From Moduliflexus sp964602655 (GTDB lineage Bacteria > Moduliflexota > Moduliflexia > Moduliflexales > Moduliflexaceae), in the NCBI GenBank assembly GCA_964602655.1, contig CAZRSF010000043.1, forward strand, positions 1 through 52,479: 52,479 nucleotides of DNA, given 5' to 3'. This document shows positions 33,895-42,691 of this stretch, in pieces; the first letter of the stretch is position 1; each line of letters begins with the position of its first letter. The notes below the pieces were generated by a model. That model was not told the origin of the DNA, ran no database searches, and was given only the letters and a program-made list of their open reading frames with translations. The position numbers and the translations under genes were made by a program.

Positions 33895-35178
33895 ATGCAA
33901 CCACAGAACATTCACCAGAAGAAACGAACCATAGAAGACCTGATTGCCAGTATCAATCAGGCGTTGCTGGCTTCACGCCAACGCCTGCTCCTGTTTTCTC
34001 TCGCGGTGTCTCTGCTTGTCGCCGCGATTGTCTCGTTTTACACCTGGTATCATACGGGGCATTCGGGCGGGCGTCCGTATGATATTGACGGATGGGGGCA
34101 TTTGATTGCTCAAATGCGGGATTCCGGTTCGACGTGGCGTCTGCTGCCGCAAGCGTATCACCCCGAACGCGGCCTGGTTGTGCCATTTCTATTCGGATTA
34201 AGCTACTGCCTGCTTGGCATTTCCGAATCAATTCATCTGTTCAATATTCTCTTTCAAACGTTAAGCGCGTTTGTGTTGATCCGATTTTTTGCGGCATTTC
34301 GAAAAAATCCGGTATTAGGTGGTTTGATTGCGCTGGCCTGGGCGGCGTGGCCTCCGACAAGTTATGTCTATGGTTATTATTATTCCGAGCCGTTGTTAGG
34401 GCTGCTCTTCCTGCTGATCTGGCTGACGGCGGCGCGGCTTCTTCGAGAACCTGAGAACGGGACGGCGGTTCTGCTCGGATGTTTGCTGGCAGGGGTGTTA
34501 TATGTCAAATCGTCAACGCAAGTTATGGCGTTTTTTCTGTTCGCGTTCGTGTCGGTCGCGCTGTATCGCGCCAAGCGTCGCGCCATGCTCGGCATGATGT
34601 TCGGCGCATTTTTCTGCCTGTACCTGCTGTGGCCGCTGTATAGCGCTACTCAATTTCAGCGCGTCCTGCCGATGACGCTGAATGGCGGATACGTGCTGCA
34701 ACAGGGGACGTATCTGCCTGGCGACGACATGAATACCAGCTATTTGCGCAACATCCCGGAATATCGAGCGATTGAAGCGAATGCGCCGCAAGACCCGGTC
34801 GAGCGAGATGCCTATTTTCGCAAGTTGGCACTCGAGCAAATCATACGCGATCCGATGAAGCAAGCCGTGCTGGCCGTGAAAAAATTTCTCCGTTTCTGGT
34901 ATTATATCCCGCAAGGCGAATGGCTGCCGACCGCGAAAACGTTGGTGATTATGACGCCGCTGCTGCTTTTCGGCGTGATCGGTTTGTTCTCGATTCGAAC
35001 CGATCCGACTGGGCAGCTTGCCGCCATCATGATTGCGGGAATGTGGGCGCTGCACGGCATAATTCATACCGAACTTCGTTATAATTTCCCGGTCTTGCCG
35101 CTCTTATTCTATCTCGCGTCTTGCGGCGTCTCATCGTTCTATCGTCGCGTATTCCATGCAGAACAAAGGATCGTATGA
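33895..35178 (+). CDS. GT39/ArnT-like membrane glycosyltransferase
   Basis: Predicted 427-residue integral membrane protein with about ten hydrophobic segments. After a basic cytoplasmic start and the first helix comes a periplasmic loop with PYDIDGWGHLIAQMRDSG, where the acidic pair is placed as in GT-C glycosyltransferases of the GT39/GT83 kind (lipid-linked sugar donors). No membrane-anchored donor binding loop can be proven. The last four bases overlap the epimerase start (ATGA). Substrate is unknown; an envelope glycan or lipid is likely. Confidence 0.65.
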   Translation: MQPQNIHQKKRTIEDLIASINQALLASRQRLLLFSLAVSLLVAAIVSFYTWYHTGHSGGRPYDIDGWGHLIAQMRDSGSTWRLLPQAYHPERGLVVPFLFGLSYCLLGISESIHLFNILFQTLSAFVLIRFFAAFRKNPVLGGLIALAWAAWPPTSYVYGYYYSEPLLGLLFLLIWLTAARLLREPENGTAVLLGCLLAGVLYVKSSTQVMAFFLFAFVSVALYRAKRRAMLGMMFGAFFCLYLLWPLYSATQFQRVLPMTLNGGYVLQQGTYLPGDDMNTSYLRNIPEYRAIEANAPQDPVERDAYFRKLALEQIIRDPMKQAVLAVKKFLRFWYYIPQGEWLPTAKTLVIMTPLLLFGVIGLFSIRTDPTGQLAAIMIAGMWALHGIIHTELRYNFPVLPLLFYLASCGVSSFYRRVFHAEQRIV

Positions 35179-36188
35179 AAAAGATACTCATTACCGGCGG
35201 CGGCGGATTTTTAGGCCGCTATATCGTGGAGCAATTGCGCGAACGCGGCGACGCGGTCACGGTGTTTGCGCGGGGAGCCTACCCGGAATTGACGCAGATC
35301 GGCGCAACCGTGATTCGCGGCGATTTGCATGACGCAGATGCGGTCAAACAGGCGTGCGCCGGAATGGATGCCGTGTTTCATGTCGCGGCGCGGCCTGGCA
35401 TCTGGGGAACGTGGGAATCGTTTTATCAACCGAACGTCGTAGGCACGCAGCATGTCATCGAGGCATGTCAGGCGCAGCGCGTGCCGAAACTGATCTTCAC
35501 CAGTTCGCCGAGCGTGGTGTTCGACAATCAGCCGCAAGCCGGATGCAATGAGCGCCTGCCGTATCCTGCACGATTCGAAAATTCATATTCGCAGACCAAA
35601 GCGTTGGCGGAACAATTCGTTATCAAGGCGAACAGCGCAGAGTTGCTGACGGTGTCGCTGCGTCCGCATCTCATCTGGGGTCCGCGCGATCCACATCTGC
35701 TGCCGCGCCTGATTGCTCGCGCCAAAGCGGGACAATTGATGCAAGTCGGCGAGGGGAACAACCGTGTGGATATGACATACGTCGAGGATGCCGCCAGAGC
35801 GCATGTGTTGGTGGAAGAAGCCTTGCAACTCGGTTCGCCGGTCGCGGGTTCCGTCTATTTTATCAGTCAGGACGCGCCGGTGAATTTGTGGGGCTGGATT
35901 CGGGATTTGCTAAGAACATTAGAGATTCCGCCGATCAAACGAACGATCTCGCTTTCGACGGCGCGAACGATTGGCGCGGCGATGGAATTCGTCTGGCGCA
36001 ATCTGCGACTCTCCGGCGAACCGCGCATGACGCGCTTTCTCGCCAGCGAATTAGCATTGGATCATTATTACGATATTTCCCGCGCCAAACGCGATTTCGG
36101 ATACATTCCGCAAATAAGTATGAATGACGCGCTGGAACGGACGCTGCCATATTTGAAAGGGCTGGGCTGTAAGCTAAGCTCTCGCTAA
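35175..36188 (+). CDS. NAD-dependent epimerase/3-beta-HSD-like reductase
   Basis: Predicted 337-residue extended short-chain dehydrogenase. It has the Rossmann motif ITGGGGFLGRYIVEQL, VFHVAARPGIWGTWESFY, the catalytic Ser in FTSSPSVVF and YSQTKALAEQ (Tyr-x3-Lys). The HVAARPGIWG and SPSVVFDNQPQAGCNE segments recall the 3-beta-hydroxysteroid dehydrogenase branch, including OleD-type 2-alkyl-3-oxoalkanoate reductases, but no oleABC genes are here. It is translationally coupled to the membrane glycosyltransferase, so a role in glycolipid or sugar modification is equally possible. Confidence 0.8.
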   Translation: MKKILITGGGGFLGRYIVEQLRERGDAVTVFARGAYPELTQIGATVIRGDLHDADAVKQACAGMDAVFHVAARPGIWGTWESFYQPNVVGTQHVIEACQAQRVPKLIFTSSPSVVFDNQPQAGCNERLPYPARFENSYSQTKALAEQFVIKANSAELLTVSLRPHLIWGPRDPHLLPRLIARAKAGQLMQVGEGNNRVDMTYVEDAARAHVLVEEALQLGSPVAGSVYFISQDAPVNLWGWIRDLLRTLEIPPIKRTISLSTARTIGAAMEFVWRNLRLSGEPRMTRFLASELALDHYYDISRAKRDFGYIPQISMNDALERTLPYLKGLGCKLSSR

Positions 36189-36194
36189 AAGTTG

Positions 36195-36896
36195 TCACTG
36201 CGAGGAGTGCAAAAGCGCAGCTTTTGCTTGTCGCGTCCATTTCCCCGTTATCGTTGGAGAACGCAGCGATTGCTTCACTTCTTCCAGAAATCGGCGGCGC
36301 GGAATTTCTTGTGCGCCCAAACTCAGCAAATGCTCCGACGTGACCTGACAATCAATCAGATCGAAGCGCAGCGTTTTGACATGCTCGACAAGATGATACA
36401 GCGCGACTTTCGAGGCGTTGCTTCGGCGGGAGAACATGGATTCGCCGAAAAAGCAGCGGCCTAACGAGATGCCATACAACCCGCCCACCAGTTCACCATC
36501 CTGCCAGACCTCAACCGAATGCGCATAGCCCGATTCATGTAAGCGGCAGTACGCCTGAATCATCTCGTCAATAATCCAGGTGGATTCGCGAATCGAGGCG
36601 CAGGCCGTGATCACTTGTTCGAACGCCGTATCCAGCGTGACGCGAAACGCCTGCTTCCGCAAGACTTTGCGCAGGCTGCCGGAAACCTTCAATTCATCGG
36701 GATAGAGAACGAGGCGCGGATCGGGCGACCACCAGAGAATCGGATCGTCGTCGGAATACCAGGGGAAAATGCCGCTGCTGTAGGCTAAGAGCAGGCGTTG
36801 TTCGGACAAATCGCCGCCGACAGCGAGCAGGCCGCCCTCTTCCGCGAGATGCGGCGGCGGAAACAGGAGTTCTTCGGTCAGGAGATAGACGGGCAT
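36195..36896 (-). CDS. aat: Leucyl/phenylalanyl-tRNA-protein transferase
   Basis: Predicted 233-residue enzyme that adds Leu or Phe from charged tRNA to proteins with N-terminal Arg or Lys, marking them for ClpS/ClpAP. The family signature is unmistakable: LLAVGGDLSEQRLLLAYSSG then IFPWYSDDDPILWWSPDPR, GELVGGLYGISLGRCFFGES and LIDCQVTSEHLLSLGA. The last codons (RQAKAALLHSSQ) are encoded by a type B palindrome (36204-36227), which seems to have replaced the original C-terminus. The gene is convergent with the epimerase gene, only six bases apart. Confidence 0.93.
   Translation of the reverse strand: MPVYLLTEELLFPPPHLAEEGGLLAVGGDLSEQRLLLAYSSGIFPWYSDDDPILWWSPDPRLVLYPDELKVSGSLRKVLRKQAFRVTLDTAFEQVITACASIRESTWIIDEMIQAYCRLHESGYAHSVEVWQDGELVGGLYGISLGRCFFGESMFSRRSNASKVALYHLVEHVKTLRFDLIDCQVTSEHLLSLGAQEIPRRRFLEEVKQSLRSPTITGKWTRQAKAALLHSSQ
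36204..36227. repeat. Type B palindrome inside the 3' end of aat
   Basis: GGAGTGCAAAAGC GCA GCTTTTGC: arms 36209-36216 and 36220-36227 are perfect, preceded by GGAGT. The aat reading frame continues through it and stops just beyond. Confidence 0.7.
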
Positions 36897-36923
36897 AAGG
36901 TCGTCATGGGCATTACAGGGCAG

Positions 36924-37481
36924 TTAGCGCTTATAGAGTGAACTGCGTATTCGATTAAATTCTTTACAAGCCACGACCAGAGAATCGGGGGGCGATTCGA
37001 GTGGCGTCTTTTTTCTACAGAGGTCTGCAAGCTTGTCAATCAATGGATGCGCATCTTTGCTTTCAGAGAGTGTTTCATACTTGTTTTTGTAGAGGTCTTT
37101 GTCCGATTCATTGACATGTTTTTCATCCAGGTAGGCTATCCAGGTCTGTATATGCCACTTAGGTATGATGTAGGCTATCGGCTCATTATCACCTCTGGAA
37201 GACAACAGTTTCGCGTCCAGATTGGATTTGATCTGGTCAACGGAGAGTTCGTCCGCATCTTGAATTACAAGTAGAATTGTCGAGGCGCGCCGCCTGCGTA
37301 GCGCTTCAACTTCTGTGGAGATGTTGTCGCCTACATACTTTTTGCCTGATCCCTCTCCATTTGGGTATGGCAACACTCTGATTGCGCGGGGCTTTACCCC
37401 CCATTTTTTCAGGAAATGTTTTGCGAATACCTCATGTGCCTTGTCTTCACACAGAATGATCACTTGCGACGCCTTACTCAT
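36924..37481 (-). CDS. TOPRIM-like protein paired with an AAA ATPase
   Basis: A 185-residue soluble protein. QVIILCEDKAHEVFAKHFLK near the start and TILLVIQDADELSV near residue 75 have the spacing of a TOPRIM core (Glu in a first strand, DxD in a later one), as in RloB, DUF4276 and DUF4435 proteins. WHIQTWIAYL follows, resembling the W/H segment of such families. It overlaps the ATPase gene by eight bases, so the two are made together. In known defence pairs (RloA/RloB, PARIS AriA/AriB) the TOPRIM-like partner is the effector. I cannot assign it to one of these families by eye. Confidence 0.6.
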   Translation of the reverse strand: MSKASQVIILCEDKAHEVFAKHFLKKWGVKPRAIRVLPYPNGEGSGKKYVGDNISTEVEALRRRRASTILLVIQDADELSVDQIKSNLDAKLLSSRGDNEPIAYIIPKWHIQTWIAYLDEKHVNESDKDLYKNKYETLSESKDAHPLIDKLADLCRKKTPLESPPDSLVVACKEFNRIRSSLYKR

Positions 37482-38583
37482 TTTCCCACCCCCTCGCCAT
37501 AACTTCCGCCGGTGACAACTCAGCTATTTTGGGCAATGGCTGTACGACAACATGCGATTCTTCCTGCCGGGAAAACCAAAGCTCCGTACCTCTGGCCATC
37601 GTATTCACAATTTCAGGATGATGAGATATGATCAATGCCTGCTTGTCTTGTTCCTCGCAGATGTCATGAAGGTTTTCAAGCCAGGGTTGAATTTCGCGCA
37701 TTGAAACGAAGTTGTCCGGCTCGTCAATCAGCACCGTCGAAAACGTTCCAGCGCGTAACGCTTCCAACACCATATAGAGAACGATTAATTGGCGTTGACC
37801 ACTGGAAATATTCATAAAATCGAAGTCATGATCTTTCCCTGCGATGCGGAACGTTGTCATCAATTTTCGAAATTGGCCTATTTCTTTGAGACTCAACTGT
37901 TCGAAACCAGGGAGAACGTCCTCCAAAAGCTGTTTCGCCCGATAACCAATAGATGGTTGTTCCTGTAATAGATGGCGGTACCATTGCGCAAAATTTTCAG
38001 CATATTCTGATAGATTGCGCGACTCGGATGTAGCGGCATCTTTTACAACCAATGGAACCGGATGAATCAGCAGAATTTTTTCAAGTTCTTCCCTGAAGCG
38101 GATTAATGGAGTGTTATCTTCACGTTTTGCAATGGTCGGTATCACAGAACGCCCCGAATCAGCAGGGAAAACCGCGCCTTCTTCTGCGTTTCTCGCATTC
38201 CTATTGATGCGGTAGAGATGCGCCTCCTGGCCATCGAACAAGAAAAAGGTCGAATCGTTCCATATCAATTCTTCTCGTTGAATGCGTTGTTTATCATCCT
38301 GATTGGCATATTCAATCGTCAATTCGTATGCGTATGCCTCATCATCTATCATCAGGGAAAACCCTATCGTCTGGTGTAATCTTTTATCCCAGATTGTCAG
38401 GCTGTTTCTATTGAAAATATTCTCCACATGCTCGCCGCGCATGAGCCGTTGAATATAACGTAATGCATCCAGCACGGACGTTTTGCCTGAACCATTGTCC
38501 CCGAGCCAGAGTTGAAAGTCCCCCGGTTTGATTCGAAAATTTGTCAAACATCGAAAATTGTCGATATAAATCTCATTTATCAT
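37474..38583 (-). CDS. ABC-type AAA ATPase (AAA_15/AAA_21), likely defence
   Basis: Predicted 369-residue cytoplasmic ATPase of the RecF/OLD-like group. It begins INEIYIDNFRCLTNFRI with Walker A GDNGSGKT (28-35), has the signature MNISSGQRQLIVLYMVLEAL, Walker B TVLIDEPDNFVS and the switch histidine in ALIISHHPE. No nuclease domain is fused to it; instead a TOPRIM-like gene overlaps its 3' end. This is the layout of two-gene phage-defence systems. AGAGGAAA precedes the ATG at 38581-38583. Confidence 0.8.
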   Translation of the reverse strand: MINEIYIDNFRCLTNFRIKPGDFQLWLGDNGSGKTSVLDALRYIQRLMRGEHVENIFNRNSLTIWDKRLHQTIGFSLMIDDEAYAYELTIEYANQDDKQRIQREELIWNDSTFFLFDGQEAHLYRINRNARNAEEGAVFPADSGRSVIPTIAKREDNTPLIRFREELEKILLIHPVPLVVKDAATSESRNLSEYAENFAQWYRHLLQEQPSIGYRAKQLLEDVLPGFEQLSLKEIGQFRKLMTTFRIAGKDHDFDFMNISSGQRQLIVLYMVLEALRAGTFSTVLIDEPDNFVSMREIQPWLENLHDICEEQDKQALIISHHPEIVNTMARGTELWFSRQEESHVVVQPLPKIAELSPAEVMARGWENE

Positions 38584-38903
38584 CGTTCGATTTCCTCTTT
38601 CAACGGATAAGCCCGACATGCACCAGATTATCTGCCATGTTCGTAACGCATTGTTTCTTCAAGAATCGAATCTTTTCGCATTCCTCGATTTCTGTCAACA
38701 TTTTTCTCCCACCTCTTGTTCAGGTAACTGCCGATGCGATGGCAACTATTTTTCTGTCTTGGACGCATCTTTTTTGTCGGGAACTTCCTGCCGACGTTTG
38801 TTAGAACGCCTCGCCTTTTGTATGTGGGCGAAGCGTAGAAAAAACTTGACAGGCTCGCTTTCTATGCAGAAAGACGGCTTGTCGTCGCATTGGCGCACTG
38901 TTC

Positions 38904-38917
38904 CGAACGTTCGGAGA
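38904..38917. promoter_or_regulatory. Perfect 14-bp palindrome upstream of dctP
   Basis: TCCGAACGTTCGGA is a perfect palindrome 29 bases upstream of the dctP start, the right size for a dimeric repressor or activator. No regulator gene is adjacent. The rest of the gap 38584-38946 holds TTGACA at 38846-38851 without a convincing -10 box. Confidence 0.45.
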
Positions 38918-38946
38918 TTATATCAACATCACACGAGAGGTGGAAT

Positions 38947-40014
38947 ATGAAAGTAAGATTGGTTCTCAAAAGCATCGCGTTAACATCCGTCATGCTCATC
39001 ATGGCTGGCGCACTGGCCGGGGCTGCCGAATTCAAAAAAGAGTACAAATTGCAGGTGAACGTCGGTCCGACGTTTTACTGGGGCATGGGGGCGCAGAAAT
39101 TTGCCGATCTCGTGAATGAAAAAACCAACGGTCAGATTGTCGTGAAGCCGTATTTCGGCAGCACGCTGCTGAAAGGGGCGCAGTTGAACGCATTCCAGAT
39201 GGTCGCGCAGGGCGTGATTGACGTTGCCTTCGAATCCACGATCAACTCCGCGACCGTTCTGCCGCAGAAAAACATCTTTTCCTTGCCGTTTTTTATCAAT
39301 TCGTTCGAGAACCTCGATAAATTAGAAACGGGCGAAACCGGCAAGGCCATTTTCGCGGCGATGGAAGAGAAAGGCGTTATGCCTTTAGCATGGGGTGAAA
39401 ACGGCTTTCGTCAAATCACCAACAGCAAAAAAGAGGTGAAGACGCCGGAAGATTTGAAAGGGCTGCGCGTCCGCGTCGTTGGCAGCCCGATTTTTATTGA
39501 TACGTTCAAAGCACTCGGCGCAGACCCGATCAATATGAACTGGGGCGATGCCATCACCGCCTTCCAGCAAGGGACGGTGGACGGGCAGGAAAACCCGGTC
39601 GGCGTGCTGATTCCGGTGCAGATTCATCAATATCACAAATACGCGACCTTCTGGAACTACCTGGCCGATCCGCTGATGATTTACTGGAATAAAAAAGAGT
39701 GGGACGCCTTCCCGGATGACATCAAAGCCGCGATCAAAGAAGCCGCGGAACAGGCCGCGCGTTTCGAAAAAGCGTTGAGCCGCGCCGGTTTGGATGGCGA
39801 TGTGTCGTTGAATATCCTGAAAAACGAGTTCAATTACACGATGGAAGTGGCTGATCCGGTCAAATTCCTTCAGGAAAAAGGGATGACGGTTTCGTCCCTG
39901 TCTGACGCCGAAGTGCAAGCTTTCAAAGATGCCGTGAAACCGATTTATGACACTTGGGTGCCGAAAATCGGCGAAGACCTGTATAAAAAAGCGTTAGCCG
40001 ACATGGGGCAATAA
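38947..40014 (+). CDS. dctP: TRAP transporter substrate-binding protein
   Basis: Predicted 355-residue periplasmic receptor. The signal peptide (about 27 residues, cleavage near LAGAA-EF) is followed by the DctP fold with WGENGFRQITNSKKEVKTPE and LKGLRVRVVGSPIFIDTFKA, the region carrying the arginine that binds the carboxylate of the ligand. NWGDAITAFQQGTVDGQENP is also typical. The substrate is an organic acid or similar, not more precisely known. It heads dctPQM, with a type A palindrome after its stop codon. Confidence 0.93.
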   Translation: MKVRLVLKSIALTSVMLIMAGALAGAAEFKKEYKLQVNVGPTFYWGMGAQKFADLVNEKTNGQIVVKPYFGSTLLKGAQLNAFQMVAQGVIDVAFESTINSATVLPQKNIFSLPFFINSFENLDKLETGETGKAIFAAMEEKGVMPLAWGENGFRQITNSKKEVKTPEDLKGLRVRVVGSPIFIDTFKALGADPINMNWGDAITAFQQGTVDGQENPVGVLIPVQIHQYHKYATFWNYLADPLMIYWNKKEWDAFPDDIKAAIKEAAEQAARFEKALSRAGLDGDVSLNILKNEFNYTMEVADPVKFLQEKGMTVSSLSDAEVQAFKDAVKPIYDTWVPKIGEDLYKKALADMGQ

Positions 40015-40033
40015 ACGAGATTGACGCCACGAG

Positions 40034-40066
40034 AACCCTGCCAGGGTTTCAAACCCTGGCAGGGTT
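40034..40066. repeat. Type A palindrome between dctP and dctQ
   Basis: AACCCTGCCAGGGTTT and AAACCCTGGCAGGGTT, perfect arms. No T-run follows on the plus strand, so it should not stop transcription; as RNA it could protect the 3' end of dctP message. Confidence 0.9.
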
Positions 40067-40082
40067 GGCGAGGTCACTCATA

Positions 40083-40565
40083 ATGAGCGAATCGAAGAAA
40101 CATTTTCGGATTGATGAATGGATTGCCGCAATTTTGATGCTGATTATGGCCTTGATCGCGTTTCTGAACGTCGTCAGCCGCTATTTTTTGCATAAGTCGT
40201 TTGCCGCCACAGAAGAAGTGACCATCAACCTGTTTGTCTGGATGACCTTGATCGGCACTGGCCTCGCGTTCGAAAAGGGCGGACATCTCGGCATGGTGTC
40301 GCTCTACGATCTCTTCCCGAAACGCTGGAAGCAAGCGGTAATTGTGTTGAGCGCCTTCCTGAGCGCCGCGCTGTTCTGCGTCGTGGACATCGTCATGATT
40401 CAGACGATCTATGCGGAAATGACCATTTTTCACAGCATCTCTGGCGCGTTAGGCATTCCGATGACGGTTTATTATGTCGGCGTGCCGATCTTATCGGTAT
40501 TTGTCTTTCTCGGCATTTATCGCGAAACGACACGGAAATTCAAGGAACTTGATGCGAAACGCTAA
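40083..40565 (+). CDS. dctQ: TRAP transporter small membrane subunit
   Basis: A 160-residue inner-membrane protein with four hydrophobic segments, the standard size for DctQ. It has FLNVVSRYFLHKSFAATEE and LFVWMTLIGTGLAFEKGGHL, both conserved in the family, and ends with GIPMTVYYVGVPILSVF. It forms a complex with DctM. GAGGTCACTCATA precedes the ATG. Confidence 0.9.
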   Translation: MSESKKHFRIDEWIAAILMLIMALIAFLNVVSRYFLHKSFAATEEVTINLFVWMTLIGTGLAFEKGGHLGMVSLYDLFPKRWKQAVIVLSAFLSAALFCVVDIVMIQTIYAEMTIFHSISGALGIPMTVYYVGVPILSVFVFLGIYRETTRKFKELDAKR

Positions 40566-40573
40566 ACTGATTC

Positions 40574-40606
40574 AACCCTGTCAGGGTTTCGAACCCTGAC
40601 AGGGTT
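40574..40606. repeat. Type A palindrome between dctQ and dctM
   Basis: AACCCTGTCAGGGTT and AACCCTGACAGGGTT are perfect arms, the GTC variant. Only eleven bases separate it from the dctQ stop and twenty from the dctM start. Confidence 0.9.
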
Positions 40607-40625
40607 ATCATGCGCGAGGTATGGC

Positions 40626-41915
40626 ATGGAAACTGCGCTGATTTTGTTGGTCTTTATGGTATTGTTAGTGCTTGGTGTTCCTATCGGCACGGTGTTAGGC
40701 GTCTCGGCCGTGATTACGGTGATCGCGTTCAATCAAGGCATCGGGATGTTAGGCGTGAATTTCGTGTCAGGCATCGCCTCGTTTCCGCTGTTAGCCATCC
40801 CGTTTTTCGTGCTGGCCGGAACGATTTTGGAAAAGGCCAAATTAGCCGCGAAAATTGCCCGTCTGTTCGAATTGATGGTGGGCAGAAGCGTTGGCGGGCT
40901 GGCGGTGGTCGCCGTGCTGACCGCCATGTTCTGGGGCGCGATTTCCGGTTCCGGCCCGGCGACGACGGCAGCTATCGGGATGATTCTGATTGCGCCGATG
41001 GTGCGGCATGGTTATAGCAAATATTTTGCCGCCGCAGTCGTTGCCACCTCGTCCGATCTTTCGATTATCATTCCGCCGAGCATCGCCTTTATTATCTATG
41101 GCAATATTACGGGCGCGTCAGTCGGCACGCTGTTTGTCGCCGGAATTATTCCCGGCATTATCACCGGCCTCCTTGTTGCGCTGATGGCGTACCTGATTTC
41201 GCGCAAGCGCGGCTATCGCGGCATTGACGAGCGCGGCAGTCTGAAGGACATTCTGATCGCCATAAAAGATGCCGTCTGGGCGCTGTTATCGCCTGTGATT
41301 ATTTTAGGCGGCATTTACGCCGGAATCTTTACGCCGACCGAAGCGGCAGTCGTCGCGGTGTTTTACAGCCTCTTTATCGCCGTGTTCATCTATCGCTCAC
41401 TCTCCTGGAGCGAGTTCGTGCAAACGCTGGTTGACGCTTGCGTCACAAGTTCGGTGATTATGTTTATCGTGGTGTTTGCGGGGATTTTCTCGTGGACAGC
41501 GTCGGTCATCGGCGTGGTTGACATGATCGCCAATGCGATTATTAAAATTTCTCCGAATGCCATTGTCATGATTATTTTGGTGGACATCCTGCTACTGATT
41601 CTCGGCATGTTTTTAGATGCGATTTCGATTCTGTATCTCGTCATGCCGATTCTGCTGCCGGTACTCACCACCTTTCAGATCGATCCGATCTGGTTCGGCG
41701 TGATCTTTATCACGGCCTTAGCGATTGGTCAGGCCACGCCGCCGGTCGGCGTCAACCTGTTTACCGCCGCGAATCTTGTGGACGGCGATCTTGATTCCGT
41801 TGCCAAAGAAGCGTTCCTTTTCGTCGCCATCGAAACGGTCGGCCTGATTATTATCTCCCTCATCCCTGCACTATCGCTCTATCTTCCCGTCACGGCAGGG
41901 CTATACACGCCGTAA
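40626..41915 (+). CDS. dctM: TRAP transporter large membrane subunit
   Basis: Predicted 429-residue inner-membrane subunit with about twelve helices that carries substrate with Na+. Family marks are PLLAIPFFVLAGTILEK, GAISGSGPATTAAIGMILIA and TSSDLSIIIPPSIAFIIYG, with a final GVIFITALAIGQATPPVGVN. Length is normal. It is the last gene of dctPQM. A type B palindrome lies just after its stop and is shared with the 3' end of the convergent phosphatase gene. Confidence 0.93.
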   Translation: METALILLVFMVLLVLGVPIGTVLGVSAVITVIAFNQGIGMLGVNFVSGIASFPLLAIPFFVLAGTILEKAKLAAKIARLFELMVGRSVGGLAVVAVLTAMFWGAISGSGPATTAAIGMILIAPMVRHGYSKYFAAAVVATSSDLSIIIPPSIAFIIYGNITGASVGTLFVAGIIPGIITGLLVALMAYLISRKRGYRGIDERGSLKDILIAIKDAVWALLSPVIILGGIYAGIFTPTEAAVVAVFYSLFIAVFIYRSLSWSEFVQTLVDACVTSSVIMFIVVFAGIFSWTASVIGVVDMIANAIIKISPNAIVMIILVDILLLILGMFLDAISILYLVMPILLPVLTTFQIDPIWFGVIFITALAIGQATPPVGVNLFTAANLVDGDLDSVAKEAFLFVAIETVGLIIISLIPALSLYLPVTAGLYTP

Positions 41916-41935
41916 AACGTCTTTTACAGCGCAAA

Positions 41936-41986
41936 AGGAGTGCAAAAGCGGAGCTTTTGCCGCGAAAGCTTCACTTTCGCACTCCT
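41936..41986. repeat. Type B palindrome, double hairpin
   Basis: Outer arms AGGAGTGC (41936-41943) and GCACTCCT (41979-41986) enclose GCAAAAGC/GCTTTTGC and GCGAAAG/CTTTCGC hairpins. It lies between convergent genes, and the phosphatase reading frame runs into it, taking its last codons (GVRK and stop) from the repeat. Confidence 0.75.
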
Positions 41987-42585
41987 GACTTCTGTTCCGG
42001 ATGGTGTTCCTCTTTTTCAAGCGCCTGTTTGATCCGTTCGACATCCAATTTGCGAATGAACGTTGTCAGATTTTTGAAGATCGCATGATGCCCGAAGCCG
42101 CCGTTCGTCATCTCCTCGATCGCCTCGTCTTTCGTCCAGCCTTCCATGACGATGCGGTAGGCGGCGATCACGATGCCGGTGCGATCCGCGCCGTGCAGAC
42201 AATGCACGAAGACCGGCGTTCGTTCGGTGTCATTGATGACGCGCAATGCTGCAATAATATCGTCATGACTTGGCAGCAACGCAAACATCGAAATATGCGC
42301 GTATCCGAGCGGCGTCTTGCCGATTTCGTCGCGGTCAGAATGAAACGTGCGCAGATCGATCACCGTCTTGATCCCCATGTCATGCAGGCGCTTCATGCCC
42401 GCCGCCGTCGGCTGCGCCCCGCGATACAACCGATCCGAGACGCGGTGCAGATTCGGCAATCCTGCTTCATATAACGGGGTCGCCCATTTCGGATTGCGCG
42501 GCGTCTCCGCTGCCAACAGGGGTGAAACTCCGCACAGTAGGGCGATAATCAAATAACGTACAACAACATGATATGTCTTTTTCAT
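41971..42585 (-). CDS. Exported dual-specificity/tyrosine phosphatase-like protein
   Basis: Predicted 204-residue protein with a signal peptide (KKTYHVVVRYLIIALLCGVS, cleavage near LLAAE) and a cysteine phosphatase core. It has LHRVSDRLYRGAQPTAAGM, KTVIDLRTFHSDRDE and the P-loop VHCLHGADRTG (Cys-x5-Arg), like the Siw14/DUF442-type enzymes. It would remove phosphate from a periplasmic target. The last residues come from a type B palindrome. An AGGAG sits 13 bases before the chosen ATG, a little far; an ATG before it is also in frame. Confidence 0.8.
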   Translation of the reverse strand: MKKTYHVVVRYLIIALLCGVSPLLAAETPRNPKWATPLYEAGLPNLHRVSDRLYRGAQPTAAGMKRLHDMGIKTVIDLRTFHSDRDEIGKTPLGYAHISMFALLPSHDDIIAALRVINDTERTPVFVHCLHGADRTGIVIAAYRIVMEGWTKDEAIEEMTNGGFGHHAIFKNLTTFIRKLDVERIKQALEKEEHHPEQKSGVRK

Positions 42586-42656
42586 AATTTTGTCGCGACT
42601 CCTTGAATATAATGCCAAGCTGCCTTACAAGTTTTTTCTAACAATAACCATTTTAC

Positions 42657-42668
42657 GTAAACGATTAC
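42657..42668. promoter_or_regulatory. LacI-type operator 1
   Basis: GTAAACGATTAC is a near-palindrome with a central CG, matching the two similar sites at 43700-43711 and 45033-45044. It lies between the divergent ends of the lacI-like and phosphatase genes, about 70 bases upstream of the phosphatase start. Confidence 0.55.
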
Positions 42669-42691
42669 TTTCGTTGGGTAATTTTTATCCA

